A stretch of DNA of 64,000 nt from Sinisalibacter lacisalsi (GCF_014640115.1 NZ_BMGI01000004.1:352941-416940); one strand, 5' to 3'; positions 54,118 to 63,509 are shown, numbered from the stretch's first letter. The notes: generated from the sequence alone by a model not told the origin. Translations and numbers: made by a program.

Positions 54118-55725
54118 TCAGACGACGTGCGTTCCCTCATCTTCGGATGCGGCAGCGGCAATGGCGACCTGAGCCGTGATCATGGTACCTGCCACGGAAC
54201 AGGCATTTTCAAGAGCAATCCGCACGACCTTTACCGGGTCGATGACGCCACGCTCCATGAGATCGCCGTAGTCGCCTTGTGCTGCATCGAAGCCAAATGA
54301 GTCCATCTCGGCGTCCCGTACCTTCTCGATTACGAAGGTTCCGTCGAACCCGGCATTGTTGGCAATCTGGATCAGAGGGGCGCTCAGCGCTCGGCGGACG
54401 AGGGCGATACCGGCGTTTTCATCATGATTGTTTCCGTTCAGATCATCAAGGATCCGGCCAGCACGCACCAGCGCGACACCGCCACCCACCGTGACCCCTT
54501 CTTCGACTGCGGCACGCGTTGCGTTCAGGGCGTCCTCGACGCGATCCTTGCGCTCTCGCACCTCTGCTTCGGACACGCCGCCGACATGAAGGATGGCGAC
54601 CCCTCCGGCGAGCTTGGAAAGTCGCTCGCGTAGAGCGCCAGCCTCGCGGCCGGACGGGGCATCATGCAGTTGGTGGCGGACCTGCGCGATCCGCGCCGCG
54701 ATCCGGGCTGTGTCGCCGGAGCCACCGACCAGTGTCGTGGTTTCGCGTGTGATCTCGACCCTCCGTGCGTGCCCCAGCACTTCAATGCCCGCAGCCTCGA
54801 GAGTCATACCGCGGTCGTGGCTCACCAACTGGCCACCGGTAACGGCCGCGATGTCGTCCAGCATCGCCTTGCGGCGATCCCCGAAGCCGGGTGCCTTGAC
54901 CGCTGCGACCGTGAGCCCGCCGCGCACCTTGTTCACGACGAGCGCCGACAGGGCCTCGCCTTCGACATCCTCGGCAATGATCAGCAGCTGCCTGCCGGAC
55001 TGATTCACGGCCTCGAGGATCGGCAAGAGGGGCTGGAGTGACGAGAGTTTTCCATCGTGAAGCAGGATGTGGGCATCATCCAATATGACCAGGGCCTTTT
55101 CGGGATCGGTCACGAAGTGCGGACTCAGGTACCCATTCAAGAACTGCAAGCCCTCGACGATCTCGATTTCCGAGGCATAGCCTGGATTGTCCGCGACCGT
55201 GATGATACCGTCCCGTCCGACCCGTTCCATCGCCTCGGCGATCTGCGCACCGATGTCAGTGTCGCCATTCGCTGAAACTGTGCCAACCCTGGCGATATTG
55301 TCCTGACCGTTCACGGGTCGCGCCGATGCGTGAAGCGCCGCCACCGTCGCCTTGGCAGCGCGGTCGATCCCGCGCTTAACGTCCATTGGATTCGCGCCAA
55401 CAGCGATCAACTTCACGCCCTCATGGATAACGGCTTGGGCGAGCACGGTCGCAGTACTGGTGCCGTCACCTGCCTCGCTGTTGGTGCGGGCGGCGACTTC
55501 CTTGACGATCTGCGCTCCCAAGTTCTGGAAGCGGTCTTCAAGGTCGAATACCCGCGCGACGGTGTCACCATTCTTGGTGATCTGAGGTGTGGCTCCCCCG
55601 CGTTCCAGGACGACGTTCCGGCCTCGGGGACCGAGCGTCACTCCAACCGCCCGGGCGAGAATATCGACACCTGCCAGCATGCGATTGCGCGCCTCGATGT
55701 CGAATGAGATTTCCTTCGCTGTCAT
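54118..55725 (-). CDS. groEL: GroEL-like chaperonin without GroES partner
   Basis: About 535 aa from ATG 55725 (AAGGAG six bases upstream). ATP-site motifs are conserved: VTLGPRGRNVVLERGG, EAGDGTSTATVLAQAVI and EEGVTVGGGVALVRAG. The C-terminus ends DEGTHVV and lacks the GGM repeat tail of the housekeeping GroEL, and several core positions are unusual (PGFGDRRKAMLDDIAAVTGG is normal). No groES lies upstream. It is therefore a second, divergent chaperonin, possibly with selected clients. A CIRCE-like element lies about 205 bases upstream. Confidence 0.92.
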   Translation of the reverse strand: MTAKEISFDIEARNRMLAGVDILARAVGVTLGPRGRNVVLERGGATPQITKNGDTVARVFDLEDRFQNLGAQIVKEVAARTNSEAGDGTSTATVLAQAVIHEGVKLIAVGANPMDVKRGIDRAAKATVAALHASARPVNGQDNIARVGTVSANGDTDIGAQIAEAMERVGRDGIITVADNPGYASEIEIVEGLQFLNGYLSPHFVTDPEKALVILDDAHILLHDGKLSSLQPLLPILEAVNQSGRQLLIIAEDVEGEALSALVVNKVRGGLTVAAVKAPGFGDRRKAMLDDIAAVTGGQLVSHDRGMTLEAAGIEVLGHARRVEITRETTTLVGGSGDTARIAARIAQVRHQLHDAPSGREAGALRERLSKLAGGVAILHVGGVSEAEVRERKDRVEDALNATRAAVEEGVTVGGGVALVRAGRILDDLNGNNHDENAGIALVRRALSAPLIQIANNAGFDGTFVIEKVRDAEMDSFGFDAAQGDYGDLMERGVIDPVKVVRIALENACSVAGTMITAQVAIAAAASEDEGTHVV

Positions 55726-55930
55726 GCCGAACTCCTTTCCGTGTTTCGGATAGGCGGCAAGCAGAACCTGGTCTGGCGTATGTCCGGGTGGTGAAACCCT
55801 CCAGTGTCGACTTGCAGCATCAAGAGCGAGGAACCTGATCACCGGCAGTGGCACCAGATTGATGCCATTTTATCAGCGTGAGTTGCGGTTTCGCCACCTG
55901 GCAACTGCTGCCGTCGACCAGTTCGCTCTG

Positions 55931-55951
55931 GCACTCGGATCTTGCAAGTGC
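55931..55951. promoter_or_regulatory. CIRCE-like inverted repeat upstream of groEL
   Basis: GCACTC-N9-AAGTGC; the HrcA operator core is GCACTC-N9-GAGTGC, so 11 of 12 core bases and the nine-base spacer match. Outer arm bases are poorly conserved. On the minus strand, TAAAAT (55867-55872) downstream could be a -10 element. The remainder of 55726-56082 has no gene. Confidence 0.55.
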
Positions 55952-56082
55952 CGCACAGGAGCTAGGGGAGCACCTTCGGCAAGTCAAGAAACGAAGACCT
56001 CCCGGAACTCGTATCCAGACACAGGCTGCCCGAATTTGTACCGCATCATCGCGAGGTTCGACATGTTCCCCGGGGCCGATCC

Positions 56083-56982
56083 TTACGGCCAGGATGCGAA
56101 TGAACTGCTCTCGTCAGGCTGATGGCTACCCTTGTTCGCTTTTCGAAATCGGCCCGGGGGCAGCCCGGCACGTTGTCGGAAGAAACGGTTGAAATAGGCT
56201 GGATCAGAGAACCCGAGCAGGACTGCGATCTCGTCGGTCTGGAGGTTGGAATCCAGCAATAGCCGGCACGCCTCCGCCATCTGGCGGCTGTGGATCAGCT
56301 GTTTCGGTGTCATCTCGAAGGCATTGAAGACAGCGCGGTTCAGCCGATCGCGGGTCACCCCGAGCGTGTCGGCAATTTCCGCGATGGTGGGATGATCCCG
56401 CAGACGCATGTCGATCTCGGCGCGGAACCGTTGTGCGAGGTTGCCGGCCGGTTCGCTCGCCTTTTCTTGATCGTGCTCGCGCATCATGCGCCACAAGGCG
56501 ATCGTGATGAGGCTGATGTGGGAGTCGATCACTTCCCGTGCACCCGGCTGTTGATGACGGACCTCAAGGCAAAGAGTTTCCATGCTTTGGACCAGGCTGC
56601 CGAACTGCTCCTTGTCCATCTGTTCGTGCAACTGGTTTTGCCGCGTCGCCTTGCGAACCTCACCGGCAAAAGGGCCGAAAGGCATGGATCGGTCGAGAAC
56701 GGGTGCCGGAATTTGCGCGATCACGCCTTGTGCGCCAGCCGACACTTCGAAGCTCGCGGGATTGGACCGCGAAAGCCATGCCAGGCTGCCAGCCGGCATG
56801 GGCCGAATAGTCTCTCCAACGCTCAACGTACCCTCACCTCGCTTGAGCAGGATACATGCCGCCGTTGTGCCCGGAAGGTGCCAAACGCGCCGCCTGAGCT
56901 CCGGCAGGAAGGTTTCCATGAGAACAGAATCGCGATTGCCAATAGGAAAGCTAAGCGATCTTCGGGATGTCGTGTCGGGCAT
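56083..56982 (-). CDS. AraC-family transcriptional regulator
   Basis: A 299-aa regulator with an N-terminal cupin-type sensing domain (residues about 20-110) and a C-terminal double helix-turn-helix (residues about 195-290): TIAEIADTLGVTRDRLNRAV, PKQLIHSRQMAEACRLLLDS, and TDEIAVLLGFSDPAYFNRFF followed by PPGRFR. It is divergent from the tctC-tctAB-aldehyde dehydrogenase-decarboxylase group with 160 bases between, and is the probable activator of that group. Inducer unknown. Confidence 0.92.
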   Translation of the reverse strand: MPDTTSRRSLSFPIGNRDSVLMETFLPELRRRVWHLPGTTAACILLKRGEGTLSVGETIRPMPAGSLAWLSRSNPASFEVSAGAQGVIAQIPAPVLDRSMPFGPFAGEVRKATRQNQLHEQMDKEQFGSLVQSMETLCLEVRHQQPGAREVIDSHISLITIALWRMMREHDQEKASEPAGNLAQRFRAEIDMRLRDHPTIAEIADTLGVTRDRLNRAVFNAFEMTPKQLIHSRQMAEACRLLLDSNLQTDEIAVLLGFSDPAYFNRFFRQRAGLPPGRFRKANKGSHQPDESSSFASWP

Positions 56983-57142
56983 GATTTCGACCGTATACCC
57001 GTCAGAAGTACAATTCTATCCATAATTTGTTCATTCTTAGGGGGAAACCCTTCCCGTAGAGTCAGCCTGCATGGATATGCCTTGGAGGGGCGTCTCCGAT
57101 GTATCAAGGACCGCAAGCCGGTCCGCAATGGGAGGAAATTCT

Positions 57143-58168
57143 ATGATTTCGAGACGATTGTTCACCTTGGCGGCTGCCGCTGCGATGACCATCACAACTG
57201 CGGCACAGGCCCAGTCACCCGAGGAGTTCTTTGCAGGCAAGACGCTTCGTGTGGTCAGCTCCACCGGCGCTGGCGGCACGATGGACCTTTACCTGCTCTT
57301 GTTCATGAAGCATGCCGAGAAGCATCTGCCAGAGGGCACGTCGCTGGTGCTCGATCACCGCACCGGCGGCGGCGGCTCGATCATGGCGAACTATATCTAC
57401 AACCAGGCGCGCGCTGACGGAACCGAGTTCGGCATGCCGGTGCCAGCGATCGTTTCCTCGACCTTCACCCAGCCCGATGCCACGCGCTATGTGCCCGACG
57501 AGTTCACCGCGCTCGGCCGTCTCGTCGATCTGCCGCGCGTCTTCGTCGCGCGCACCGACAGCGGCATCACCAGCTTCGAGGATCTGCGCGATGCCGAAGG
57601 CGAGATCACCCACGGGATCATGACCGTTGGCACCTCGCTCGACCAGTACATGCGGATCGCCAACGAGGCGCTCGGCGCGAACTTCCGTGCCGTGGCCGGT
57701 TATTCCGGCGGTGGCCCCACCTTCCTTGCGATGGAGCAGGGCGAGGTGCAGTCGACCACAGCGGAACCCGCGAACCTGCTTGCCAACAAGTGGCACCTGG
57801 TTGAATCCGGAGATATTTCGGTTCTGGGTATCCTTGGCCTGGAACCGGTTGCCGGATTGGAAGACTATCCGAACCTGCTCGATCTGATCGACGAAGACAG
57901 CCCCGCCTACGGCAAGTCGCTGTCGGTGGCCCAATCTGCCGGGATCGGGCTGTCGCTGATCGCGCCTCCGGGCGTGCCGGAAGACCGCGCGACCTATCTG
58001 CGCGAGGTGTTCACTGCCACGATGACCGACCCGGAGCTGCTGGCCGAGGCCGAGGAGCGCAGCATCCCGATCAATTATGCTTCGGGCGACTGGTTGCAGG
58101 ATCTTCTGGGCGACGCGATGAATGTCGACGACGATGTTCGGGCCTGGTTTGCCAGCCTGGTCCAGTAA
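57143..58168 (+). CDS. tripartite tricarboxylate transporter receptor (TctC/Bug family)
   Basis: A 341-aa periplasmic binding protein beginning at 57143 (GGAGG upstream; the frame from 57071 is an extension). Signal peptide FTLAAAAAMTITTAAQAQ, then the Bug-family N-terminal lobe (LRVVSSTGAGGTMDLYLLLF, DHRTGGGGSIMANYIYNQA) and the linker GVPEDRATYLREVFTATM. It delivers a carboxylate ligand to the fused permease downstream. Co-transcribed genes suggest an aromatic or branched 2-oxo acid, by inference only. Confidence 0.9.
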   Translation: MISRRLFTLAAAAAMTITTAAQAQSPEEFFAGKTLRVVSSTGAGGTMDLYLLLFMKHAEKHLPEGTSLVLDHRTGGGGSIMANYIYNQARADGTEFGMPVPAIVSSTFTQPDATRYVPDEFTALGRLVDLPRVFVARTDSGITSFEDLRDAEGEITHGIMTVGTSLDQYMRIANEALGANFRAVAGYSGGGPTFLAMEQGEVQSTTAEPANLLANKWHLVESGDISVLGILGLEPVAGLEDYPNLLDLIDEDSPAYGKSLSVAQSAGIGLSLIAPPGVPEDRATYLREVFTATMTDPELLAEAEERSIPINYASGDWLQDLLGDAMNVDDDVRAWFASLVQ

Positions 58169-58194
58169 CGCAGTCCGATTCGGACCTGCCATGT

Positions 58195-58216
58195 GAGGGG
58201 GCGGCTTCGCCCCCTC
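58195..58216 (+). terminator. hairpin between tctC and tctAB genes
   Basis: GAGGGGGCG and CGCCCCCTC flank GCTT, 26 bases after the receptor stop. No T run; the permease follows in the same direction, so partial termination or mRNA protection is likely. Confidence 0.6.
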
Positions 58217-58265
58217 ATCCGACGCCACCGTGCCGCCGCCGCATTCCCCAAGGACACCCCCCCCC

Positions 58266-60284
58266 GTGACCCCTGACATCCTGCAATCGATGAGTGATGC
58301 CGCCGCGATGCTGTTCCAGTGGCGCATGATGTTCTACCTCTTTCTCGGCGCGGTAATCGGCACACTGCTCGCGGTCATTCCCGGGGTCGGCGGGCTGATG
58401 GGGCTGGCGCTGCTGCTGCCGTTCACCTTTTCCATGCCCGCCACCGAGGCGATCGTCTTCATGATCGCGGCGCTCGCGGTGATGTCGACCGCCGACAGCA
58501 TCCCGGCGATCCTGTTCGGCGTGCCCGGCACCCCCACCAGCATGGTGACGGTGCTCGACGGCTACCCGATGGCCAAGAACGGCGAGGCGGGCCGGGCGAT
58601 GGGCGCGGCCTTCACCTCCTCGGTGCTGGGCGGGATCGTCGGGGCGCTCTTGCTGATCGTGGTCATTCCGATCTCGATGCCGGTCCTGATGGGGGCCACC
58701 TCGCCGGAACTGTTCGGGTTCTGCATTCTCGGGCTTGCCATGGTCGGGGCGCTGGCTGGCGGCTCGATGGCGAAAGGGATCGGCGCGGCGCTGATCGGCG
58801 TGCTGCTCGCCTTCATCGGCCAGGACGACCAGACCGCCACCCTGCGCTGGAGCTTCGATACGCTCTATCTCTGGGACGGGCTGCACATCCTGATCATCGC
58901 GCTGGGGATCTACGCCCTGCCCGAGATCGCCGATCTGGCGATCCTGCGCAAAGCCATCGCGCCCTCGGGCAAGCGCTCGAAGCTCTCGGGCGTCGGCATG
59001 GGGTTTCGCGACACCATGCGCAACCTCTGGCCGGTGACCCGCAGCGCCACCGCCAGCTCGGCGCTCGGGATCATCCCGGCGGTGGGGCCAACCGTGATCC
59101 CCTGGCTGGTCTATTCCTACACCACGATGGTGACGCGCGGGCCCAAGATGTTCGGGCGCGGCGACGTGCGCGGCGTGATCGCCTCGGAATCGTCCAACAA
59201 CGCCACCGTCGGCGGCGCCCTGCTGCCGACCGTGGCGCTCGGGGTTCCGGGCTCGGCGCCGATGGCGCTGTTTCTCGGCGCCATGCTGCTGCACGGCATC
59301 GCGCCCGGGCCCGACATGCTCTCGCGCAACCTCGATCTGACCTACACCATGGTCTGGGGCATCGTGCTCGCCAACGTGATCGGCGGCCTGCTCGCGCTCG
59401 GGCTCGCCCGGCCGCTCTCGCTGATCGTGCTGGTGCGCCCGGCGATCCTCGTCCCGGTGATCGCCGTGGTGGTCTTCGCAGGCGCCCTGCAATCGACCCG
59501 GCAATGGGAAGACGGGCTGTTCCTGCTTGCGATCGGCGCCCTCGGCTGGGTGATGAAGCGCGCGCGCTGGCCGCGCGCGCCGCTGTTCCTCGCCTTCATC
59601 CTCGGTCCGCTGGTGGAGAAGTATTTCTTCATCTCCTACAACATCCATGGCTGGGGCTTCCTCGTGCGCCCCTGGGTGATGGCGCTGCTCGGGCTCACCG
59701 CGCTGTTTCTCGCCGGGATCGTGATCGGCCGCTGGGCCAGGAAGCGCAGGCAGGGCAAGCGGCTCAAATCGCTCCGCTTCACCCCGAGCCTCTCGCTCGA
59801 CACGGTGTTCGCCGCCACCGTCTTCGCCGCCTTCGTGCTGGCGTTCTGGACCAGCCTCGACTGGCGCTTCGCCGCCGCGATCATGCCCCAGATCGCCGCC
59901 GTGGCCGGGATCGTCTTCGCCGGCGCGGCCCTCGTCGGGGTGCTGACCACCGCGACATGGCACAGCCACGGCGCGCTCGAAGAAGAGACGCATTTCGACC
60001 TCGAAACCGATTTCGGCGATCTGGCGCCCCGAACCATCCTCCTGCGCGGCGCGCATTTCCTCGCCATGCTGGCGCTGCTCGGCGCCTTGTCATGGGCCTT
60101 CGGAATCCTCGTGGCGCTGCCCGTCTTCATGATCGCCTACCTCCTGATCAACCGTGAAAAGGCGCTGATCACGCTGACCGTCACGGCCAGCTTCTGGCTC
60201 GTCGCCTGGCTCCTGTTCGACAAGGTTCTTCGCCTGGCCTGGCCGCGCCCGCTCTTCGATATCGGCAGCCTTCTGCCGTTCTGA
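58266..60284 (+). CDS. fused TctA-TctB permease of a tripartite tricarboxylate transporter
   Basis: About 672 aa from a GTG at 58266. The TctA part has the two family repeats (GAVIGTLLAVIPGVGGLMGL with ILFGVPGTPTSMVTVLDGYP, and ALGIIPAVGPTVIPWLVY with ESSNNATVGGALLPTVALGV), about 12 helices. A short charged linker (RWARKRRQGKRLKSLRF) leads to a TctB-like part with four helices (residues about 515-660). Separate tctA and tctB genes are the usual form. It works with the upstream receptor, driven by an ion gradient. Confidence 0.9.
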   Translation: MTPDILQSMSDAAAMLFQWRMMFYLFLGAVIGTLLAVIPGVGGLMGLALLLPFTFSMPATEAIVFMIAALAVMSTADSIPAILFGVPGTPTSMVTVLDGYPMAKNGEAGRAMGAAFTSSVLGGIVGALLLIVVIPISMPVLMGATSPELFGFCILGLAMVGALAGGSMAKGIGAALIGVLLAFIGQDDQTATLRWSFDTLYLWDGLHILIIALGIYALPEIADLAILRKAIAPSGKRSKLSGVGMGFRDTMRNLWPVTRSATASSALGIIPAVGPTVIPWLVYSYTTMVTRGPKMFGRGDVRGVIASESSNNATVGGALLPTVALGVPGSAPMALFLGAMLLHGIAPGPDMLSRNLDLTYTMVWGIVLANVIGGLLALGLARPLSLIVLVRPAILVPVIAVVVFAGALQSTRQWEDGLFLLAIGALGWVMKRARWPRAPLFLAFILGPLVEKYFFISYNIHGWGFLVRPWVMALLGLTALFLAGIVIGRWARKRRQGKRLKSLRFTPSLSLDTVFAATVFAAFVLAFWTSLDWRFAAAIMPQIAAVAGIVFAGAALVGVLTTATWHSHGALEEETHFDLETDFGDLAPRTILLRGAHFLAMLALLGALSWAFGILVALPVFMIAYLLINREKALITLTVTASFWLVAWLLFDKVLRLAWPRPLFDIGSLLPF

Positions 60285-60303
60285 CACCAGGGAGACTACA
60301 AGA

Positions 60304-61767
60304 ATGGATAAGGTTGTTGAAACAATTGGCCTCGTAATCGGGGGGAGTGAATGCCCGGCCGAGGAAGCGAAAAGCTTCGATCGGATCAACCCGATTTCGG
60401 GCGAAATTGCGACCCGGGCCGCCGCCGCCTCGATCGAGGATGCCACCCGCGCCGCCGATGCTGCCTCCGATGCCTTTGAAGACTGGGCCGCCATGGCCCC
60501 GGCCGCACGCCGCAAATTGCTCAATGCCTGCGCCGACGCTCTCGAAGCCAAGGCCGACGATTTCGTCACCGCGATGGCGAACGAGACCGGTGCCACCGAA
60601 GGGTGGGCCCGCTTCAACGTCGGTCTCGCCGCGGAAATGCTGCGGGAGGCCTCCGGCATCCCGACCCGGATCAACGGCGAGATCATCCCCTCGAACCGCC
60701 CCGGCAGCCTTGCGATGGCCGTGCGCCAACCCGTCGGCGTGGTGTTTTCGATGGCCCCGTGGAACGCGCCCGTCATACTTGGCGTACGTTCGATCGCTGC
60801 GCCGCTGGCCTGCGGCAATACGGTGGTGATGAAAACCTCCGAGATGTGTCCGCACACCCACAAGCTGATCGTCGACGCGATGTACGAGGCCGGTCTTCCG
60901 AAAGGCGTGCTCAACCTCATCTCCAACGCCCCCGATGATGCGCCGGACCTCGTCGAAACCCTGATCGCGCATCCGTCTGTCCGCAGGGTCAACTTCACCG
61001 GTTCCACCCGGGTAGGTCGGATCATCGCCCAGACGGCAGCGAAATACCTCAAGCCTGCGCTCCTGGAACTCGGCGGCAAGGCCCCCTTCGTGGTGTTAGA
61101 AGATGCCGATATTGAACAGGCCGTCGCCGCCGCGTCGTTCGGCGCGTTCATGAACCAGGGGCAGATCTGCATGTCGACCGAGCGCATCGTGACGGTAGGG
61201 GACATCGGCGACGCCTTTTCCGAGGCGCTGGGAGAAAAAGCGAAGGCCATGCCCGCGGGTGACCCGCTGGAAGGCGTGTGTCCGCTTGGCTCGGTGGTAG
61301 ACGAAACCGCCTCGCACCGTTTGGATGAACTGGTGCGCGACGCGCTCGACAAAGGCGCCGTGCTCGTTTCCGGCGGCGAAATCGACGGCACGATCATGCA
61401 AGCCACCGTGCTCGACCACGTGACGCCGGCCATGCGTATCTATGGAGAAGAAAGCTTTGGCCCGGTGGTGACCATCGTCCGGGCCAAGGACGAGGCAGAG
61501 GCGGTGCGGATCGCGAACGACAGCGAGTATGGCCTTTCGGCCGCCGTCTTTGGCCGCGACGTGATGCGTGCGATGAGCGTCGCCCGCCGGATCGAGAGCG
61601 GGATCTGCCATATCAACGGCCCCACGGTGCATGACGAGGCACAGATGCCCTTCGGCGGGGTCAAGGCCTCGGGCTACGGCCGGTTCGGCGGCAACGCCGG
61701 GATTGACGAGTTCACCGAGCTGCGCTGGATCACCATCCAGGACGGCCCGCTACACTATCCGATCTGA
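60304..61767 (+). CDS. NAD(P)-dependent aldehyde dehydrogenase
   Basis: A 487-aa cytosolic enzyme. Catalytic cysteine in FMNQGQICMSTERI, general base glutamate in LLELGGKAPFVV, NAD site VNFTGSTRVGR, and the PWNAPVILGVRSIAAPLACG block. The closest general type is the vanillin/benzaldehyde/salicylaldehyde dehydrogenase group, judged from the EIIPSNRPGSL and MPFGGVKASGYGRFGG regions; this is a family-level impression. It lies 20 bases after the permease gene and 10 before the decarboxylase gene, so it probably oxidises the aldehyde that enzyme makes. Confidence 0.93.
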   Translation: MDKVVETIGLVIGGSECPAEEAKSFDRINPISGEIATRAAAASIEDATRAADAASDAFEDWAAMAPAARRKLLNACADALEAKADDFVTAMANETGATEGWARFNVGLAAEMLREASGIPTRINGEIIPSNRPGSLAMAVRQPVGVVFSMAPWNAPVILGVRSIAAPLACGNTVVMKTSEMCPHTHKLIVDAMYEAGLPKGVLNLISNAPDDAPDLVETLIAHPSVRRVNFTGSTRVGRIIAQTAAKYLKPALLELGGKAPFVVLEDADIEQAVAAASFGAFMNQGQICMSTERIVTVGDIGDAFSEALGEKAKAMPAGDPLEGVCPLGSVVDETASHRLDELVRDALDKGAVLVSGGEIDGTIMQATVLDHVTPAMRIYGEESFGPVVTIVRAKDEAEAVRIANDSEYGLSAAVFGRDVMRAMSVARRIESGICHINGPTVHDEAQMPFGGVKASGYGRFGGNAGIDEFTELRWITIQDGPLHYPI

Positions 61768-61776
61768 GGTGTTGAG

Positions 61777-63477
61777 GTGACGGTTGAAACGATCAACGCA
61801 GGCGCCGCCCTTCTGGCTCGGCTCAAGTCCGTAGGCGTGGATTACATCTTCGCCAATTCCGGCACGGACTTTCCACCAATCATCGAAGGCCTGGCTGCAG
61901 CCGAAGCCCAAGGCATTCCGCTGCCGCGGGCGCTCACAATTCCGCATGAACATGCCGCGATGGGCATGGCGCATGGTTATTGGCTGGCGACCGGACGCAC
62001 GCAGGCGGTGATGGCCCACACCAACGTGGGCCTCGCCAACTGTGCGATCGGTGCGCTCAACGCGCATGTCGAACAGGTGCCGATCCTGGTGTTTTCCGGG
62101 CGCACACCAACGCTTGAGCGAGGCCGCTTCGGGGCGCGCACCGTGCCGATCGGCTGGGGGCAGGAGATGCGCGACCAGACGGCGCTCATCCGCGAGGCCA
62201 GCAAGTGGGATTACGAACTTCGCTTCCCCGAGCAGGTGCCCGACCTCGTGGATCGGGCGATGGCAATTGCCTCCTCGTCGCCGCGTGGGCCGGTCTATGT
62301 TTCGCTGCCGCGCGAGGTGCTGTGCGAGCCGTGCAGCGCCGAGGGGCTCGCGTCACCGCCGCGGATGCGGGCGCAGGAAACCGAGCCGGGCCCTGCCGCG
62401 ATAGCCGATCTCGCCCGGAGGATCGCGAAGGCAGAACACCCGATGATCTTTGCCCAGCATGGGGCGGGAGATGCGGCTGGTTTCGCGGCGCTTCGGCGGA
62501 TCGCGGAGCGCTGGGGCATTCCGGTGTGCCAATACTGGGCTGTGCAACTCGCGTTGCCCACCGATCACCCGATGGCCGCGCCGCCCGATCCCGGCCCGTT
62601 GCTCGCCGAGGCTGACCTCGTGATCTGCCTCGATACGCTGGCGCCATGGATGCCCGGAACCCATGAGCCGCGCAGCGACGCGGTAGTGGTGCACCTCGGC
62701 CCCGACCCGCTCACACCGCGTACGCCGATTCGCAACTTCCGGGCAGATCTGGCGATCCCGGCAGAGATTGGCCCGGCGCTGGTTGCCTTGGAAACCGCGC
62801 TTGCCACGCATGACCCCGAACCGATCGCTTCCGTCCGCGCGGAGCGCCATGCAGGGGCCAACAGGGCGGCGCGCGCGAAGGTCCTTGCAGCGGCCCAGCC
62901 CGACGACGCCCCCGGCATGACCAAGGCACAGGTGGCGCGCGCGCTCTCGGACGCGCTCGAAGGGCGAAACGCCACCGTTCTATCCGAACTCGGATGCCCG
63001 ATGATGCCGATGCGGCTCACCCATCCGAAGGCTTGGTATCAGGAGCCCCACGCGGGCGGGCTTGGTTGGTCTTTCCCCGCCGCGATGGGGATGCAACTCG
63101 GGGCGCCCGAGCGGCTGATCGTCGCCGCGATGGGTGATGGCTCCTACATGTTTGCAAATCCCGTGGCCTGCCACCAGATCGCTGAGGCACTGAACCTGCC
63201 GGTGCTCCTCATCGTGCTCAACAATGCCGAATGGGGCGCGGTGCGCCAGTCCGTCGCAGGGCTATACCCCGACGGCCACGCGGTACGCAGCAACGCGATG
63301 CCCCTCACCGGGCTCTCGCCCAGCCCCGATTTCGTGAAGATCGCCGAGGCCTCGCGCGCTCTGGGCTTGAGGGCGGCGCACCACGACGATTTCAAAGTCG
63401 CGCTGGTGGAGGCACTCGACCACGTTGGCGCGCGGCGCGGCCCGGCGCTCATCGACGTAGCGGTGCGGCCCGACTGA
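61777..63477 (+). CDS. thiamine-diphosphate-dependent enzyme, probable 2-oxo acid decarboxylase
   Basis: A 566-aa enzyme of the pyruvate oxidase/acetolactate synthase/benzoylformate decarboxylase superfamily, starting at GTG 61777. The cofactor glutamate is within the PHEHAAMGMAHGYW block; the ThDP-Mg motif is MGDGSYMFANP running to LNNAEWG. Conserved GLGWSFPAAMGMQLG precedes it. Paired with an aldehyde dehydrogenase and a carboxylate importer, decarboxylation of a 2-oxo acid to an aldehyde is the simplest role. Acetolactate synthase is less likely because no small subunit is present. Confidence 0.85.
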   Translation: MTVETINAGAALLARLKSVGVDYIFANSGTDFPPIIEGLAAAEAQGIPLPRALTIPHEHAAMGMAHGYWLATGRTQAVMAHTNVGLANCAIGALNAHVEQVPILVFSGRTPTLERGRFGARTVPIGWGQEMRDQTALIREASKWDYELRFPEQVPDLVDRAMAIASSSPRGPVYVSLPREVLCEPCSAEGLASPPRMRAQETEPGPAAIADLARRIAKAEHPMIFAQHGAGDAAGFAALRRIAERWGIPVCQYWAVQLALPTDHPMAAPPDPGPLLAEADLVICLDTLAPWMPGTHEPRSDAVVVHLGPDPLTPRTPIRNFRADLAIPAEIGPALVALETALATHDPEPIASVRAERHAGANRAARAKVLAAAQPDDAPGMTKAQVARALSDALEGRNATVLSELGCPMMPMRLTHPKAWYQEPHAGGLGWSFPAAMGMQLGAPERLIVAAMGDGSYMFANPVACHQIAEALNLPVLLIVLNNAEWGAVRQSVAGLYPDGHAVRSNAMPLTGLSPSPDFVKIAEASRALGLRAAHHDDFKVALVEALDHVGARRGPALIDVAVRPD

Positions 63478-63487
63478 GCGGGGTTGT

Positions 63488-63509
63488 GGTGACGTCATGG
63501 AACGTCACC
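63488..63509 (+). terminator. inverted repeat after the decarboxylase gene
   Basis: GGTGACGT and ACGTCACC flank six bases, ten bases past the stop. It lacks a T run. The rest of 63510-63683 holds no recognisable gene. Confidence 0.45.

Noticed and set aside
58215..60056. Minus-strand 613-codon frame opposite the TctA-TctB gene
   Set aside because: Same antisense artefact: charged low-complexity product, no family motif, and a convincing transporter on the other strand.
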